Shown: positions 33,179-42,548 of the stretch, piece by piece
How the letters are laid out: each line of letters opens with the position of its first letter
Position numbering within the stretch: position 1 is the stretch's first letter
Source: Candidatus Saccharimonadota bacterium
GTDB lineage: Bacteria; Patescibacteriota; Saccharimonadia; Saccharimonadales; Saccharimonadaceae
Assembly (NCBI GenBank): GCA_017514975.1
Contig: JAFWIF010000035.1
Span: 124,001-188,000, forward strand
Direction: 5' to 3'
Length of the DNA: 64,000 nt
Translations under genes and position numbers: made by a program
The notes under the pieces: generated by a model
Told to the model about the DNA's origin: nothing
What the model saw: only the letters and a program-made list of their open reading frames with translations
Databases searched by the model: none

Positions 33179-34591
33179 ATGAATTTTAAGACCATATTCA
33201 AGTCTTTGACCAACAAAGACATGCGCAAAAAAATCTTGATCGTTGTTGGAATTTTGGTTGCGTACCGAATTCTTGCTCATATTCCCGTGCCCCTCGGAAG
33301 CGCGTCGACTTTCCGTGAAGCTGTCGATTCTTTAGTCAGCGGTACTGACCTTGGCGGTTTTATCAATTTAATTTCTGGTGGCGGACTTACTAATTTTTCA
33401 ATTATTCTCGTCGGCTTATCTCCGTATATTACCGCCTCTATCGTCATGCAGCTCTTGTCCAAAGCTATTCCAAAAATGGAAGAAATTAGCAAAGACGGCG
33501 AAGCTGGTCGTCGCAAAATTAACCAATGGACCCGCGTCGTCGCCGTACCTCTCGCAATCTTCCAGTCTATCGCATACATCTTTATTCTCCAACAAACTGT
33601 TCTCGCTACTAATACAAGTACCGCCGTCAATGCCACGATGGGCGAATGGGCGTTGTCTGTAACTGCAATGACCGCCGGCTCTATTTTACTGATGTGGCTA
33701 GGCGAGCTAATTACCGAACAGGGAATAGGCAACGGTATCTCAACAATCATCTTCTGTAGTATCGTATCCTCCTTCCCAAGCACTATTGCCAATTTCGGAT
33801 CTCAATTATTCGATACGACCAGCGGCTCGCTCAGTTTGTTTGGTTGGTTCAATTTGCCAGTTAACCCAACTATCTTCTGGATTCTTCTTGGCCTTACTGT
33901 TGGACTAGTCATCGTCCTCTATTTCCTCGTCAAAATCAACGAAGCTCAACGCATCATCACAATCAATTATGCAAAACGTGTTCACGGCAACAGCGCTTAC
34001 GGTGGCATCAAGTCTATCATGCCTATCAAGCTAATCGCCGCCGGCGTCGTTCCAGTTATCTTTGCCGTCGCATTCCTATCAGTTCCAGCCTTCCTCGGTC
34101 AACTCATTCAACGCGTCGACCCAAATAGCCAAATCGCACAAAACATGGTCGACTGGTTTTCTGCGCCATCCGCCTCTACTTTTGGTCAGTCTACCGGCCT
34201 CACCCCAACCGATTACATCTATCCTACCTTATACTTTCTCCTTGTCGTCATATTTACCTACTTCTATACCAGCATCGTCTTCAACCCTCAAGAAATTGCC
34301 GAAAATCTCCAAAAACAAGGCGGCTTTATAGAAGGCGTACAACCGGGCAAGCAAACCGAGCTCTATTTTAGCAAAACCGTTAACCGCCTAAATTTCTTCG
34401 GCGCTTTCGCTCTCGGCATCATCGCACTCTTACCTTATCTAGTCGACTATATCTTTATCGTTATTCTAGGCTATCCACTCGGCTTATCGATCTCAGGTAC
34501 AGGTTTGCTCATCGTCGTTACCGTCGCACTCGAAAACATTCGCCAAATCAACTCCCGCGCGCTAATGGTAACCTATGACGATTATCAATAA
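33179..34591 (+). CDS. secY: Protein translocase subunit SecY
   Basis: 470 residues with ten membrane helices. SecY hallmarks: RILAHIPVPLG (plug-side start), GLSPYITASIVMQLL, SKDGEAGRRKINQWTR, then WLGELITEQGIGNGIS and FYTSIVFNPQEIAENLQKQGGFI(P) in the C-terminal half. It forms the membrane channel with SecE and SecG. Its stop overlaps the next start by one base. adk and map do not follow. Confidence 0.97.
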   Translation: MNFKTIFKSLTNKDMRKKILIVVGILVAYRILAHIPVPLGSASTFREAVDSLVSGTDLGGFINLISGGGLTNFSIILVGLSPYITASIVMQLLSKAIPKMEEISKDGEAGRRKINQWTRVVAVPLAIFQSIAYIFILQQTVLATNTSTAVNATMGEWALSVTAMTAGSILLMWLGELITEQGIGNGISTIIFCSIVSSFPSTIANFGSQLFDTTSGSLSLFGWFNLPVNPTIFWILLGLTVGLVIVLYFLVKINEAQRIITINYAKRVHGNSAYGGIKSIMPIKLIAAGVVPVIFAVAFLSVPAFLGQLIQRVDPNSQIAQNMVDWFSAPSASTFGQSTGLTPTDYIYPTLYFLLVVIFTYFYTSIVFNPQEIAENLQKQGGFIEGVQPGKQTELYFSKTVNRLNFFGAFALGIIALLPYLVDYIFIVILGYPLGLSISGTGLLIVVTVALENIRQINSRALMVTYDDYQ

Positions 34592-35292
34592 TGAGTCTTA
34601 AGATTAATCGCCGCCTCGAAAAAACCTTACGCATCATTGCTTGGATACTCCTCGCTATTATTTTAGTCGCAATGATCAAGATATTAATTTGGGAACGCCA
34701 TTACTACAACACGAAAAGCTCTGAACTCCGCGCTACCGCACCCGTCGTAATCGAACAGATCGCTAGCGCCATCAACCCTTCAGAGATTTCACCAAGTCCT
34801 GAAGATATCGAGTCTCACCAAACCACCGCCGATCAACCACGCTACTTAGAAATCGATCGCCTCGACATTCGCGCCCGGATTCAAACAACTGATATTCCCG
34901 ACAACAACATTCTCCCAGTCCCAGACAATATTTACGATGTCAGTTGGTATGCTGGCTCTGGCCGCCCAGGCGAAAATACCTGCGTCATCATCAGTGGTCT
35001 CAGTAGTGGAAATACCCAGCCCGGTGTTTTTGCAAATCTCGACAGCCTCGAGACTAACGATCCAATAATCATTGAACTCGGCAACGGCGACCGCTACACC
35101 TACCGCGTACGCGAACTCACCCATATCCAAAGCAGCGACGCCGAGACCAAACTCCCAGACCTCCAACGTCGTCTCGACGATCAAGAGACCCTATCATTAA
35201 TAACCGCTACGCACGGTGCGGACAACAACGACACCTACGACACTATCGTCATGCTGCGTGCCAATCTCTCCGACAAACAACTAGCCGAATAA
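34591..35292 (+). CDS. Sortase-fold membrane protein lacking catalytic His and Cys
   Basis: 233 residues. One membrane helix (about 13-32) is followed by an 85-residue stretch and a domain with the class E/F sortase layout: PRYLEIDRLDIRARI, VSWYAGSGRPGENTCVIISG, GVFANLDSLETNDPIIIELGNGDRYTYRV and LSLITATHG. In active sortases the VI-GH and L-TC positions hold the catalytic His and Cys; here they read SGL and TAT, so both are lost. A trailing Arg (MLRANL) could be the third residue. It is probably a pseudoenzyme with a structural or binding role. It starts inside the secY stop, so it is cotranscribed with secY. Confidence 0.72.
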   Translation: MSLKINRRLEKTLRIIAWILLAIILVAMIKILIWERHYYNTKSSELRATAPVVIEQIASAINPSEISPSPEDIESHQTTADQPRYLEIDRLDIRARIQTTDIPDNNILPVPDNIYDVSWYAGSGRPGENTCVIISGLSSGNTQPGVFANLDSLETNDPIIIELGNGDRYTYRVRELTHIQSSDAETKLPDLQRRLDDQETLSLITATHGADNNDTYDTIVMLRANLSDKQLAE

Positions 35293-35315
35293 ATACAATT
35301 TACCCTAAATCTTTC

Positions 35316-35344
35316 TTTACATTTCAAAGAAAATTTGTTACAAT
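35316..35344 (+). promoter_or_regulatory. Promoter of the infA-rpmJ-rpsM unit
   Basis: TTTACA (35316-35321), a 17-base spacer, then TACAAT (35339-35344). The leader is only about 6-8 nt before ATG 35358. Confidence 0.65.
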
Positions 35345-35357
35345 CACAAGGTAATTT

Positions 35358-35645
35358 ATGGCTAGTCACAAGAAATCGACTAAAATCGCCAAACAAAAAT
35401 CTGGCGACACTTCTTCTAGCTCCAAAAGCCAGAAAGAAGTAATTAAGCTCACTGGAAAAGTTGTTGAGGCTCTTCCAGGGACTAAATTTCGTGTCGAGCT
35501 CGAAAACGGTCATATTATCGTGGCACATATGTCGGGTAAAATGCGCAAAAACTATATTCGACTGGTGCCGGGAGACAAAGTCGACGTCGAGCTAACGCCT
35601 TACGATTTAACCAAAGGTCGTATTAGCTACCGTCAAAAAGATTAA
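35358..35645 (+). CDS. infA: Translation initiation factor IF-1 with N-terminal extension
   Basis: 95 residues; the usual length is about 72. A Lys/Ser-rich extension of about 22 residues precedes the S1-like OB fold: [41 protein letters not shown] and [10 protein letters not shown]. It binds the A site during initiation. The leader is too short for a normal Shine-Dalgarno. Confidence 0.95.
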   Translation: MASHKKSTKIAKQKSGDTSSSSKSQKEVIKLTGKVVEALPGTKFRVELENGHIIVAHMSGKMRKNYIRLVPGDKVDVELTPYDLTKGRISYRQKD

Positions 35646-35725
35646 ACTTAACAAAGCGACACTAATTACGCATCATTGCGCACTGCGAAATTAGTGAGGC
35701 TTTCGAGAAAGGAAATTTTCGATAC

Positions 35726-35842
35726 ATGAAAGTTCGTGCTAGTGTAAAGAAAATTAGCCCCGATGACATTATCGTGCGTCGCAAAGGCGTACTTCGTGTT
35801 ATCAATAAGAAAAAACCTAAGAATAAGCAAAGGCAGGGTTAA
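35726..35842 (+). CDS. rpmJ: 50S ribosomal protein L36, zinc-free form
   Basis: 38 residues, canonical size. It begins [20 protein letters not shown] and ends KPKNKQRQG. The four zinc ligands of C-plus L36 (CEKC ... C ... H) are missing: ISPDD replaces the first pair and [10 protein letters not shown] the second. AAAGGAAA lies upstream, and rpsM follows after two bases. Confidence 0.95.
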   Translation: MKVRASVKKISPDDIIVRRKGVLRVINKKKPKNKQRQG

Positions 35843-35844
35843 GC

Positions 35845-36231
35845 ATGGCAAGAATCGCCGGTGTCACGATTCCTAACGAGAAGCAAGCTTGGATTGCTCT
35901 TACCTATATTTACGGGATCGGTCGCACCACATCTAAAGCCATCCTTGCGGCGGCTAAAATTGAGCCGACCACTCGGGTGAAAGATCTCACCGAGGCTGAC
36001 GAGCAAAAGCTCAACGATATTATCTCCAACCAATATTCCGTTGAAGGTGACTTGCGACGCCTCGTGACTAACAATATCAAACGTATCAAGGATATCAATT
36101 CCTACAAAGGGCTACGCCACAAAGCCGGCCTACCCGCGAACGGACAGCGCACCCGCACGAATGCGCGCACCCGCAAAGGTAGAGCCATCGCCGTCGGCGG
36201 CGCACAACCTAAAGCAGCAAGCAAAACTTAA
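35845..36231 (+). CDS. rpsM: 30S ribosomal protein S13
   Basis: 128 residues. [25 protein letters not shown] at the start and the [24 protein letters not shown] tail (in blocks) are S13 hallmarks. It bridges the 30S head to the 50S subunit. Confidence 0.97.
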   Translation: MARIAGVTIPNEKQAWIALTYIYGIGRTTSKAILAAAKIEPTTRVKDLTEADEQKLNDIISNQYSVEGDLRRLVTNNIKRIKDINSYKGLRHKAGLPANGQRTRTNARTRKGRAIAVGGAQPKAASKT

Positions 36232-36243
36232 GGAGTTAATTAA

Positions 36244-36699
36244 ATGGCAGAAGAAAATACCGAAAAAACTGCTCCTGAAGTGGAGCAAACAGCAGCCGAA
36301 ACTACGGCTGTCGCCCCAAAAGTCAAGCGTGGCAAAAAGGGCAAACGCATCGTCCAAGCAGGCGAAGTACATATTCAAGCAACCTTTAACAATACAATTA
36401 TCAGCGCAACTGACAAAACTGGCGCTACGCTCGCCGCATCGTCGGCTGGCGCCAACGGATTCCGCGGCTCAAAGAAAGGCACCGCCTACGCCGCACAGAT
36501 TGCCGCCGAAAAGGTTGCCGAAATCGTTAAACGCGATCACGGCACAACCAGCGTCGACGTTTTCGTTAAAGGCATCGGTCTTGGTCGCGATAGCGCAATT
36601 CGCGCTTTTAGCGCACAGGGCATCACTATCAATAGTATTACCGACAAGACCCCAATCCCACATGGCGGCTGTCGACCTAAGGGAGAAAGGAAACCATAA
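36244..36699 (+). CDS. rpsK: 30S ribosomal protein S11 with N-terminal extension
   Basis: 151 residues. About 30 acidic and Lys-rich residues precede the core, which has HIQATFNNTIISATDKTGATLAA, GFRGSKKGTAYAAQ and DKTPIPHGGCRPKGERKP. It shapes the mRNA exit site. Its stop overlaps the rpsD start. Confidence 0.97.
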   Translation: MAEENTEKTAPEVEQTAAETTAVAPKVKRGKKGKRIVQAGEVHIQATFNNTIISATDKTGATLAASSAGANGFRGSKKGTAYAAQIAAEKVAEIVKRDHGTTSVDVFVKGIGLGRDSAIRAFSAQGITINSITDKTPIPHGGCRPKGERKP

Positions 36700-37310
36700 T
36701 GGCACGCGATTTATCACCTATTGGCAAACAATCTCGCCGTGAAAGTTATGCCCTTGCCCCCAAGGCGCAAAAAATCATGGCCAAAAAATCCGGCATCCCC
36801 GGCCAACACGCCGACATGCGCGTTCGCGGTGGCAGCCTTTATCTTACGCAGCTTCGCGAAAAACAAAAAGTTCGCCGCATTTACGGCGTTCTCGAAAAGC
36901 AATTCGCAAAGCTAATGCGCGAAGCCAATCGCGCCGAAGGGATGACTGGCGAAAATCTTCTTAATTTCCTCGAACGTCGTGCCGACAACGTCGTCTATCG
37001 CGCCGGCTTCGCTTCTACGCGCCGTGCCGCTCGTCAGCTCGTTTCGCACGGCCACTTTGAGCTCAACGGCCATCGTATCGATATTCCATCAATCCGCCTC
37101 AAAGCCGGCGACAAGCTTGTCGTTCGCTCAAAGTCCCAAAAGAACACCTATTTTGCAAATCTTGCAACTATCGCCAGCAACTCACAAGCATTGTCTTGGC
37201 TCAAAGCCGATACAAAGAAAATGACAATCGAAATCACCGGATCACCAAAGCGCGAAGAAGCCGAGGTGGGCATCAACGAACAATTAATCGTCGAGTATTA
37301 CTCACGCTAA
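36699..37310 (+). CDS. rpsD: 30S ribosomal protein S4, zinc-free form
   Basis: 203 residues. LREKQKVRRIYGVLEKQF and the S4 RNA-binding domain RRADNVVYRAGFASTRRAARQLVSHGHF (in blocks) are present. There is no Cys in the N-terminal region. It initiates 30S assembly and acts as an antitermination factor in E. coli. Confidence 0.97.
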   Translation: MARDLSPIGKQSRRESYALAPKAQKIMAKKSGIPGQHADMRVRGGSLYLTQLREKQKVRRIYGVLEKQFAKLMREANRAEGMTGENLLNFLERRADNVVYRAGFASTRRAARQLVSHGHFELNGHRIDIPSIRLKAGDKLVVRSKSQKNTYFANLATIASNSQALSWLKADTKKMTIEITGSPKREEAEVGINEQLIVEYYSR

Positions 37311-37319
37311 AGGAGAAAT

Positions 37320-38243
37320 ATGACAAAAGCAATTCACGAAGCAGAACTAGCAGAGATCAAAGACCTTGGTGAAAACAGTTCCAGCTTTGTTATCAAGCCG
37401 CTTTATTACGGTTACGGTAACACCCTTGGCAATTCACTCCGTCGCGTGCTTCTCTCTAGTATCAAAGGTGCCGCAATTACCGCTTTCCGCATCGACGGCA
37501 CTACGCATGAATTTTCCGCTATCCCAGGCATCGTCGAAGACACCGTAGACATCATGCTCAACCTGAAGAATATCCACCTCAAGTCCCACTCCGACACGCC
37601 AATCGAAATCCACCTCGAGAAAAAAGGTACCGGCGTCGTCAAGGCCGGCGACATCAAGCTCCCCGCCGAACTCGAAATCGCCAATCCACAACAAATTATC
37701 TGTACAATCGACGATCCAAAATTCACTCTAAAAATGGATATGATTGTCGACACTGGTCGCGGTTATCTCTCGATTGAGCAATCTAGCGCCGAACGCGTCC
37801 ACAGCGACATGATCGCCCTAGACGCAGTCTTTACGCCAGTCTTACGCGTCCGCTACAATGCCGAAAATACCCGCGTTGGCCAAGACACCAACCTACAACA
37901 ACTCACATTAACGATTGACACCGATGGCACAATCAGCCCACGCGAAGCTTTCGAAGAAGCTGCCGCTATCCTCGTCAATCAATACAAGGCTCTTGCCGGC
38001 AAGACCGAAGTCGAGTCCGCACCAGCCCCAACTACCGACAAGTCCGAAGACGAATCCGGCCTCATGCTTCCAATCGAAGAATTAGGCCTCTCTGCACGCA
38101 CTGCCAACGCACTGCTCAATAACGAGATTCGCACCGTTCGTGACCTTGTTGTCCTATCAGAAAGCGACTTAAAAGAGCTCAAAGGCTTTGGCGCCAAAGC
38201 TCTCGACGAAGTTCGCGAAAAACTAACGGAGTTAAAAGTCTAA
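37320..38243 (+). CDS. rpoA: RNA polymerase alpha subunit
   Basis: 307 residues. The N-terminal dimerisation domain has YGYGNTLGNSLRRVLLSS and GTTHEFSAIPGIVEDTVDIMLNLK. After an acidic/Ser linker (about 225-240), a C-terminal domain with PIEELGLSARTANALLNNEI and LKGFGAKALDEVREKL is intact, so DNA UP-element contact is possible. It stops one base before rplQ. Confidence 0.97.
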   Translation: MTKAIHEAELAEIKDLGENSSSFVIKPLYYGYGNTLGNSLRRVLLSSIKGAAITAFRIDGTTHEFSAIPGIVEDTVDIMLNLKNIHLKSHSDTPIEIHLEKKGTGVVKAGDIKLPAELEIANPQQIICTIDDPKFTLKMDMIVDTGRGYLSIEQSSAERVHSDMIALDAVFTPVLRVRYNAENTRVGQDTNLQQLTLTIDTDGTISPREAFEEAAAILVNQYKALAGKTEVESAPAPTTDKSEDESGLMLPIEELGLSARTANALLNNEIRTVRDLVVLSESDLKELKGFGAKALDEVREKLTELKV

Positions 38244-38678
38244 ATGCATCGTCATGGTTATAAAGGGCGCAAGTTCGGTCGCGAAACCGACCAACGCACT
38301 GCATTAACACGCGGTCTGATGCGCTCCTTGTTCAAATATCAATCAATCACTACTACTCTCGCCAAGGCTAAAGAGATTCGACGCCCAGCCGAAAAGCTTA
38401 TCACGCTCGCAAAACGCGGCGACCTCGCTGCGCGCCGTCTCATCATCGCACGCCTCGACGATCGCGATACCGCCAACTTTCTCGTTGACACTATCGCGCC
38501 CCAAATTAAACGCAATAGCGGATTCTTCCGTATCGAACACGCCGGCTTCCGCCGCGGCGACAACTCAGAAATGGGCATAATTTCTTTCGTCGACAAACTT
38601 TCGACCGAAATTGCACCCACCACAACCAAAGCGTCCGCTCAAAAACCAAGCAAAAATGCGACTAAGGAGGAAAAATAA
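38244..38678 (+). CDS. rplQ: 50S ribosomal protein L17
   Basis: 144 residues. MHRHGYKGRKFGRETDQRTALTR and LMRSLFKYQSITTTLAKAKEIRRPAEKLITLAK (in blocks) are typical. The C-terminus has a Lys/Ala tail. The start directly follows the rpoA stop. Confidence 0.96.
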   Translation: MHRHGYKGRKFGRETDQRTALTRGLMRSLFKYQSITTTLAKAKEIRRPAEKLITLAKRGDLAARRLIIARLDDRDTANFLVDTIAPQIKRNSGFFRIEHAGFRRGDNSEMGIISFVDKLSTEIAPTTTKASAQKPSKNATKEEK

Positions 38679-39104
38679 ATGAAGACCTTTAGTCAGAAAT
38701 CATCCGAAGTCTCGCGCGACTGGTGGATTGTCGACGCCTCATCTATGCCGCTCGGCAAACTCGCCGTCGTCATCGCCGACAAGATTATCGGCAAATCAAA
38801 AGTTAGCTTCACGCCCCATACCGACAATGGCGACCACGTCGTTGTTATCAACGCCGCCAAAATTCAAGCTTCCGGCAACAAGCTAACCGACAAACATTAT
38901 TACAGCCACTCCGGTTTTCCAGGCGGCCTCAAGGATCTCACTTTGAAAGAATTGATTGAAAAGGATCCAACTTTCGTCGTCAAACACGCTGTTGCTGGAA
39001 TGATCCCCAAGAACAAATTACACGCTCCGCGTATGGCTCGCCTTCGCGTCTTTCCTGGCGCCGAACACGCTCATACCGCTCAAACGCCAAAGGAGATTAA
39101 ATAA
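38679..39104 (+). CDS. rplM: 50S ribosomal protein L13
   Basis: 141 residues. It has DWWIVDASSMPLGKLAVVIAD, DHVVVINAAKIQASGNK, HSGFPGGLK and AVAGMIPKNKLHAPRMARLRVFPG. It is an early 50S assembly protein. AAGGAGGAAAA precedes it; its stop overlaps rpsI. Confidence 0.97.
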   Translation: MKTFSQKSSEVSRDWWIVDASSMPLGKLAVVIADKIIGKSKVSFTPHTDNGDHVVVINAAKIQASGNKLTDKHYYSHSGFPGGLKDLTLKELIEKDPTFVVKHAVAGMIPKNKLHAPRMARLRVFPGAEHAHTAQTPKEIK

Positions 39105-39508
39105 TGCCAACCAAATCCGATAAGTACACTTACGGCGGCGGTAGTCGCAAAGCTGCTACTGCAACTGCGCGCCTCTACAAAGGCAAAGGTGAAATCACTA
39201 TCAACGAACAGCCTGCGCTCGACTATCTCTGCAACAATAAAACCCTCATGGCCGAGATCACCGATCCGCTCGCTATCGTCCAAAAGCAAAAAGAATTTGA
39301 CGTCACTATTCACGTCAAAGGCGGTGGCTCTGCTGGACAAGTCGACGCTATTAAGCTTGCCATCTCGCGCGCGCTTGTCGCCGAATTTCCAGAATTTCGC
39401 CCCGTTCTCAAGAAAGCCGGCCTGATGAAACGTGATCCGCGCGAAAAAGAGCGCAAACACTACGGTCTTCGCAGCGCTCGTCGTCGCGAACAGTTCAGCA
39501 AACGCTAA
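39104..39508 (+). CDS. rpsI: 30S ribosomal protein S9
   Basis: 134 residues. GGGSRKAATATARLYKGKGEI at the start and the basic tail DPREKERKHYGLRSARRREQFSKR, whose final Arg reaches the P-site tRNA. It is the last gene of the alpha/L13-S9 run before a strong terminator. Confidence 0.97.
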   Translation: MPTKSDKYTYGGGSRKAATATARLYKGKGEITINEQPALDYLCNNKTLMAEITDPLAIVQKQKEFDVTIHVKGGGSAGQVDAIKLAISRALVAEFPEFRPVLKKAGLMKRDPREKERKHYGLRSARRREQFSKR

Positions 39509-39558
39509 ACTATATCGACTATTTTACGCGCACAACAAAATTCAAATGCGCTCCCAAA

Positions 39559-39597
39559 AACTGAACCGCCCGCCGAAATCGCGGTTCAGTTTTTTTA
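39559..39597 (+). terminator. Intrinsic terminator closing the ribosomal cluster
   Basis: AACTGAACCGC (39559-39569) pairs with GCGGTTCAGTT (39581-39591), followed by TTTTTT. Confidence 0.93.
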
Positions 39598-39634
39598 TCT
39601 AATATCAGCCAATTACCGCGAAACCCTAAAATAC

Positions 39635-39663
39635 TTGACAAAACCCAACTTATTTGCTATAAT
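39635..39663 (+). promoter_or_regulatory. Consensus promoter of the 39.7 kb gene
   Basis: TTGACA (39635-39640), a 17-base spacer, then TGC-TATAAT (39658-39663). Confidence 0.87.
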
Positions 39664-39671
39664 ATAAGTAT

Positions 39672-39737
39672 GGCGTCTTTATCGCCTTGCAACTATCAAT
39701 AAAGCCCTATGGCTTTATTTGCACCTTAAAGGAGGTT
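39672..39737 (+). promoter_or_regulatory. Folded leader with GCACCTTAA-GGAGG motif (39.7 kb gene)
   Basis: Hairpin 1 GGCG/CGCC (39672-39686) starts at the predicted transcript end. Hairpin 2 AATAAAGCC-ctat-GGCTTTATT (39698-39719) is a perfect 9-bp stem. GCACCTTAAAGGAGGT (39721-39736) follows at once and ends 5 bases before ATG. Confidence 0.65.
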
Positions 39738-39741
39738 TCGT

Positions 39742-40383
39742 ATGGGCAACACAAAAACCGTAACATATAAACAGCTTCAGACAATCGTCGAAGGGCCGTC
39801 ACGGGATCGCATTTACGACGCTTGCAAGTACGCATTCGATCTCGGCACCGAAATGCGCGCCACTTTCAAGTCCGACCGCAACGAAAATCTCGTGATTACA
39901 ATCGTAGGGATAGAGCACGAGGACGGAAGCGGAAATTCCTTTAATATAAAAGGGCATCTTCGGCGTCCTCGACACAGCTACCCTTGCCGTCTCTATTACA
40001 ACGCGAAGAGGCGTAGCGGCTCAATTAACATCGACGCCGCAACGGTAACCAACGAATTTCGCACGGTCATTCACGATTCCACACAGCTATTCACGCTTGA
40101 GGATCTTGAAGAAACCGCCAACACCCTCGAAAGATTATGTTACGACTTCAGAACAGGTCGCTATGTAACCATCGATAGTGAAATTGAATGTTGCGCGAAA
40201 CAGGTTAGCGAATTAGCGCATATCGCTTACGACATCGTTAAACGCTATGACGTCAACTCGCCTGTCGCCGCATGGCTAAATGAATTATGCGACGCAACAG
40301 CGCATACCAAAAAGACATTGGAATATCCAATGTTCAAAGTAGAGCCCTTACAACATTATGTTGAGAACTTCTGCTTGAAATAA
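39742..40383 (+). CDS. Cytoplasmic protein of unknown function
   Basis: 213 residues; not recognised. No signal or membrane segment. The middle (about 60-100) is basic with RRPRHSYPCRLYYNAKRR and could bind nucleic acid. The C-terminal half is helical with several Cys (ECCAKQ, ELCDA, NFCLK). It has a consensus promoter, folded leader, strong Shine-Dalgarno and terminator, and stands alone. Confidence 0.75.
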   Translation: MGNTKTVTYKQLQTIVEGPSRDRIYDACKYAFDLGTEMRATFKSDRNENLVITIVGIEHEDGSGNSFNIKGHLRRPRHSYPCRLYYNAKRRSGSINIDAATVTNEFRTVIHDSTQLFTLEDLEETANTLERLCYDFRTGRYVTIDSEIECCAKQVSELAHIAYDIVKRYDVNSPVAAWLNELCDATAHTKKTLEYPMFKVEPLQHYVENFCLK

Positions 40384-40404
40384 CTACAAAAAACAAAACC
40401 CAAG

Positions 40405-40430
40405 CCCCCGCCTCCGCGGGGGTGATTTTT
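40405..40430 (+). terminator. Intrinsic terminator after the 39.7 kb gene
   Basis: CCCCCGC-ctcc-GCGGGGG followed by TGATTTTTT. It may also end the convergent GH97 gene. Confidence 0.87.
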
Positions 40431-40445
40431 TAGCAAATTTCGCTC

Positions 40446-42521
40446 TTAGGTCTTTTCCTTCTTCAACTTAATCGCGAACCCACCCCCAGGCGCCATATAC
40501 AATTCAATTCTATCCCCACGCCTCACAATACGCTCCTCAATAACGTAGCCCAGTTGATGATCGCGATAATGCGCATCTTCCGAATCGCGATAAATCGTCG
40601 CCACGTAATCCATCCGCGGCTCAATAAAATCAAGATACAATTCGACTTTACGCCCCTCCTCGTTCGTCACCCCACCAACATACCACTCATCACCTTGCCA
40701 TGCCTGACGCGCTACTACGAAGCTCCGCCCAATCTCCCCCAAAAGCGGCACCGTCTTCTCCCATCTCACCGGCACATCCCGAATAAAGGCGAACAGATCT
40801 GGAAAGTTTTCAAGATAAAGCTGTGGTCGGTCTGCCGCCATCTGCATCGAAGAATAAATCGTCACATAATACGCCAATTGACGCACAATCGTCGAGGCAA
40901 TACGCTTTGAAAAATTACCCACATCAAAAATGCCACTCGTATAATCCATCCCACCCGCCAATAAACGCGTAAACGGCAAGAAACACGCATGCGAAGGCAC
41001 CAATGCTCCACCCTCATATTCTTGCCCGCGCGCACCTTCTCTCGTCATCAAATTCGGCCAAGTCCGCTCAATCCCCGTTCCCTTAATCGGTTCATGCACG
41101 TCAAGCATAATTTGATACTCCGCCGCCAATTCCAATGCATACTGATAATGCAATACCCCTAGCTGGGAATGATGAAATTCTCTTTGCCCATTTATCATCA
41201 TCTTCGACCCCGCATATCCCGACTTAATATACCTCACGCCTCGCTCGCGCAGAAAAGCATACGCATCTTCAATCTGCTCTTCATAGTTATCGATAAAACC
41301 AACCGTCTCGTGATGTCCAACAATCTCCACGCCATTTTCACGCGCGTAGTTCGCAACCGCACGCATATCAAAATCAGGTGTCGCTTCGGTAAATTTATTA
41401 TACCGACCATTTTCCAGCCAATCCCCCTCCCAACCGTCATTCCACCCCTCAATCAGCAGCGCTGGTATTCCTAGCTTTGCACAGGCGTCAATATACTGCT
41501 TCGCGTGTTCTGTCGTTGCACCGTGTCGCTCCCCAGGCGCCCAAGTCCACTCGCCAACATACATCGCCCACCAAATCCCCAAAAACTTCGTCGGCGATAC
41601 CCACGAAAAGTCATCTCTCGGCGGCTCATTCAGGTTCAACAACATCCGATTTACAACCAAATCTACCGCCGAATTACCAACCATAATCACACGCCAGGGA
41701 GTAGAGAAGGGCAACTCAACATACGCACGCATCCCATCAGCCAACGGCGTAATATCCGAACGCAACGACGCGCCGTCAAGCTTCAAAGTCATCGATCCGT
41801 AGTTATACAACGCCGCTTCATGCAAAGAAATATAGTGACCAGTTGGACATTGAATCGTTAAAGGCGTGTGTACCGACTCATGCAACTCGTGTACTCTCTT
41901 ATTTGTGTAATCATATTCGTATCTATCTGGCTGATACGCAGGAATGCTCCACGATTGCCCATTCACATCTACCGTAAACTCCGTCAACTCATCTGCAACA
42001 ATCATCTTGTCCATCGCATTCTGCACCGGCACCTCGTAGCGAAACGCCACACCGTCGTCAAAGACCCTAAACCGCAGAGTCAATAATCGATTTGGCTTAC
42101 CAGTTTCCTCTAAATAAATCGCCGTTTCATTATAGTGATTGCGAATCACGCGCTGCTCCCCCCAATACGCCTCCCATGTCTCATCAATACTCTTCGAGTA
42201 TGCTCGAATCAGCCCAAAATCATCCGTCATCGGACGATCATCTTTAACCGCGATTCCCAACTTTGAGCGCCGCACAATCACCTGTTCGTCTTTTTTCACG
42301 AAATAACAAATCTGCCCCTTATCCAACATAAACGTCGCCACTAGTCTTCCGTTCGGCGACTTAATCTCAAACACCGCTTCCCGACGCGGTTTTTTTGCAA
42401 ACACAGACGAAAGCCCGCTGTTTTTGATGTTCTTTTTTACATTCAAAATCTTACCGGCGCCATTTCCGCCACCATTTTGACTATGTCCAAACCTCAATTT
42501 TTCCAGTCCAAATAGACCCAT
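40446..42521 (-). CDS. GH97-family alpha-glycosidase
   Basis: 691 residues. The N-terminal beta-sandwich starts FEIKSPNGRLVATFMLDKGQICYFV. The barrel carries GH97 landmarks: LGIWWAMYVGEWTW, LLIEGWNDGWEGDW, the VGHHE stretch, GYIKSGYAG-like YIKSGYAGSK, and MLDVHEPIKGTGIERTWPNLMTREGARGQE (quoted in blocks). The family hydrolyses alpha-glucosides or alpha-galactosides. No signal peptide is visible: about 45 Gly/Lys-rich residues precede the first domain, so it may be cytoplasmic or exported in another way. It is large for a reduced genome and stands alone between accessory genes, which suggests transfer. ATG 42521 has only a weak GGTGG site. Confidence 0.9.
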   Translation of the reverse strand: MGLFGLEKLRFGHSQNGGGNGAGKILNVKKNIKNSGLSSVFAKKPRREAVFEIKSPNGRLVATFMLDKGQICYFVKKDEQVIVRRSKLGIAVKDDRPMTDDFGLIRAYSKSIDETWEAYWGEQRVIRNHYNETAIYLEETGKPNRLLTLRFRVFDDGVAFRYEVPVQNAMDKMIVADELTEFTVDVNGQSWSIPAYQPDRYEYDYTNKRVHELHESVHTPLTIQCPTGHYISLHEAALYNYGSMTLKLDGASLRSDITPLADGMRAYVELPFSTPWRVIMVGNSAVDLVVNRMLLNLNEPPRDDFSWVSPTKFLGIWWAMYVGEWTWAPGERHGATTEHAKQYIDACAKLGIPALLIEGWNDGWEGDWLENGRYNKFTEATPDFDMRAVANYARENGVEIVGHHETVGFIDNYEEQIEDAYAFLRERGVRYIKSGYAGSKMMINGQREFHHSQLGVLHYQYALELAAEYQIMLDVHEPIKGTGIERTWPNLMTREGARGQEYEGGALVPSHACFLPFTRLLAGGMDYTSGIFDVGNFSKRIASTIVRQLAYYVTIYSSMQMAADRPQLYLENFPDLFAFIRDVPVRWEKTVPLLGEIGRSFVVARQAWQGDEWYVGGVTNEEGRKVELYLDFIEPRMDYVATIYRDSEDAHYRDHQLGYVIEERIVRRGDRIELYMAPGGGFAIKLKKEKT

Positions 42522-42548
42522 TAAACCACCCTATACTTCATGGAAAAA

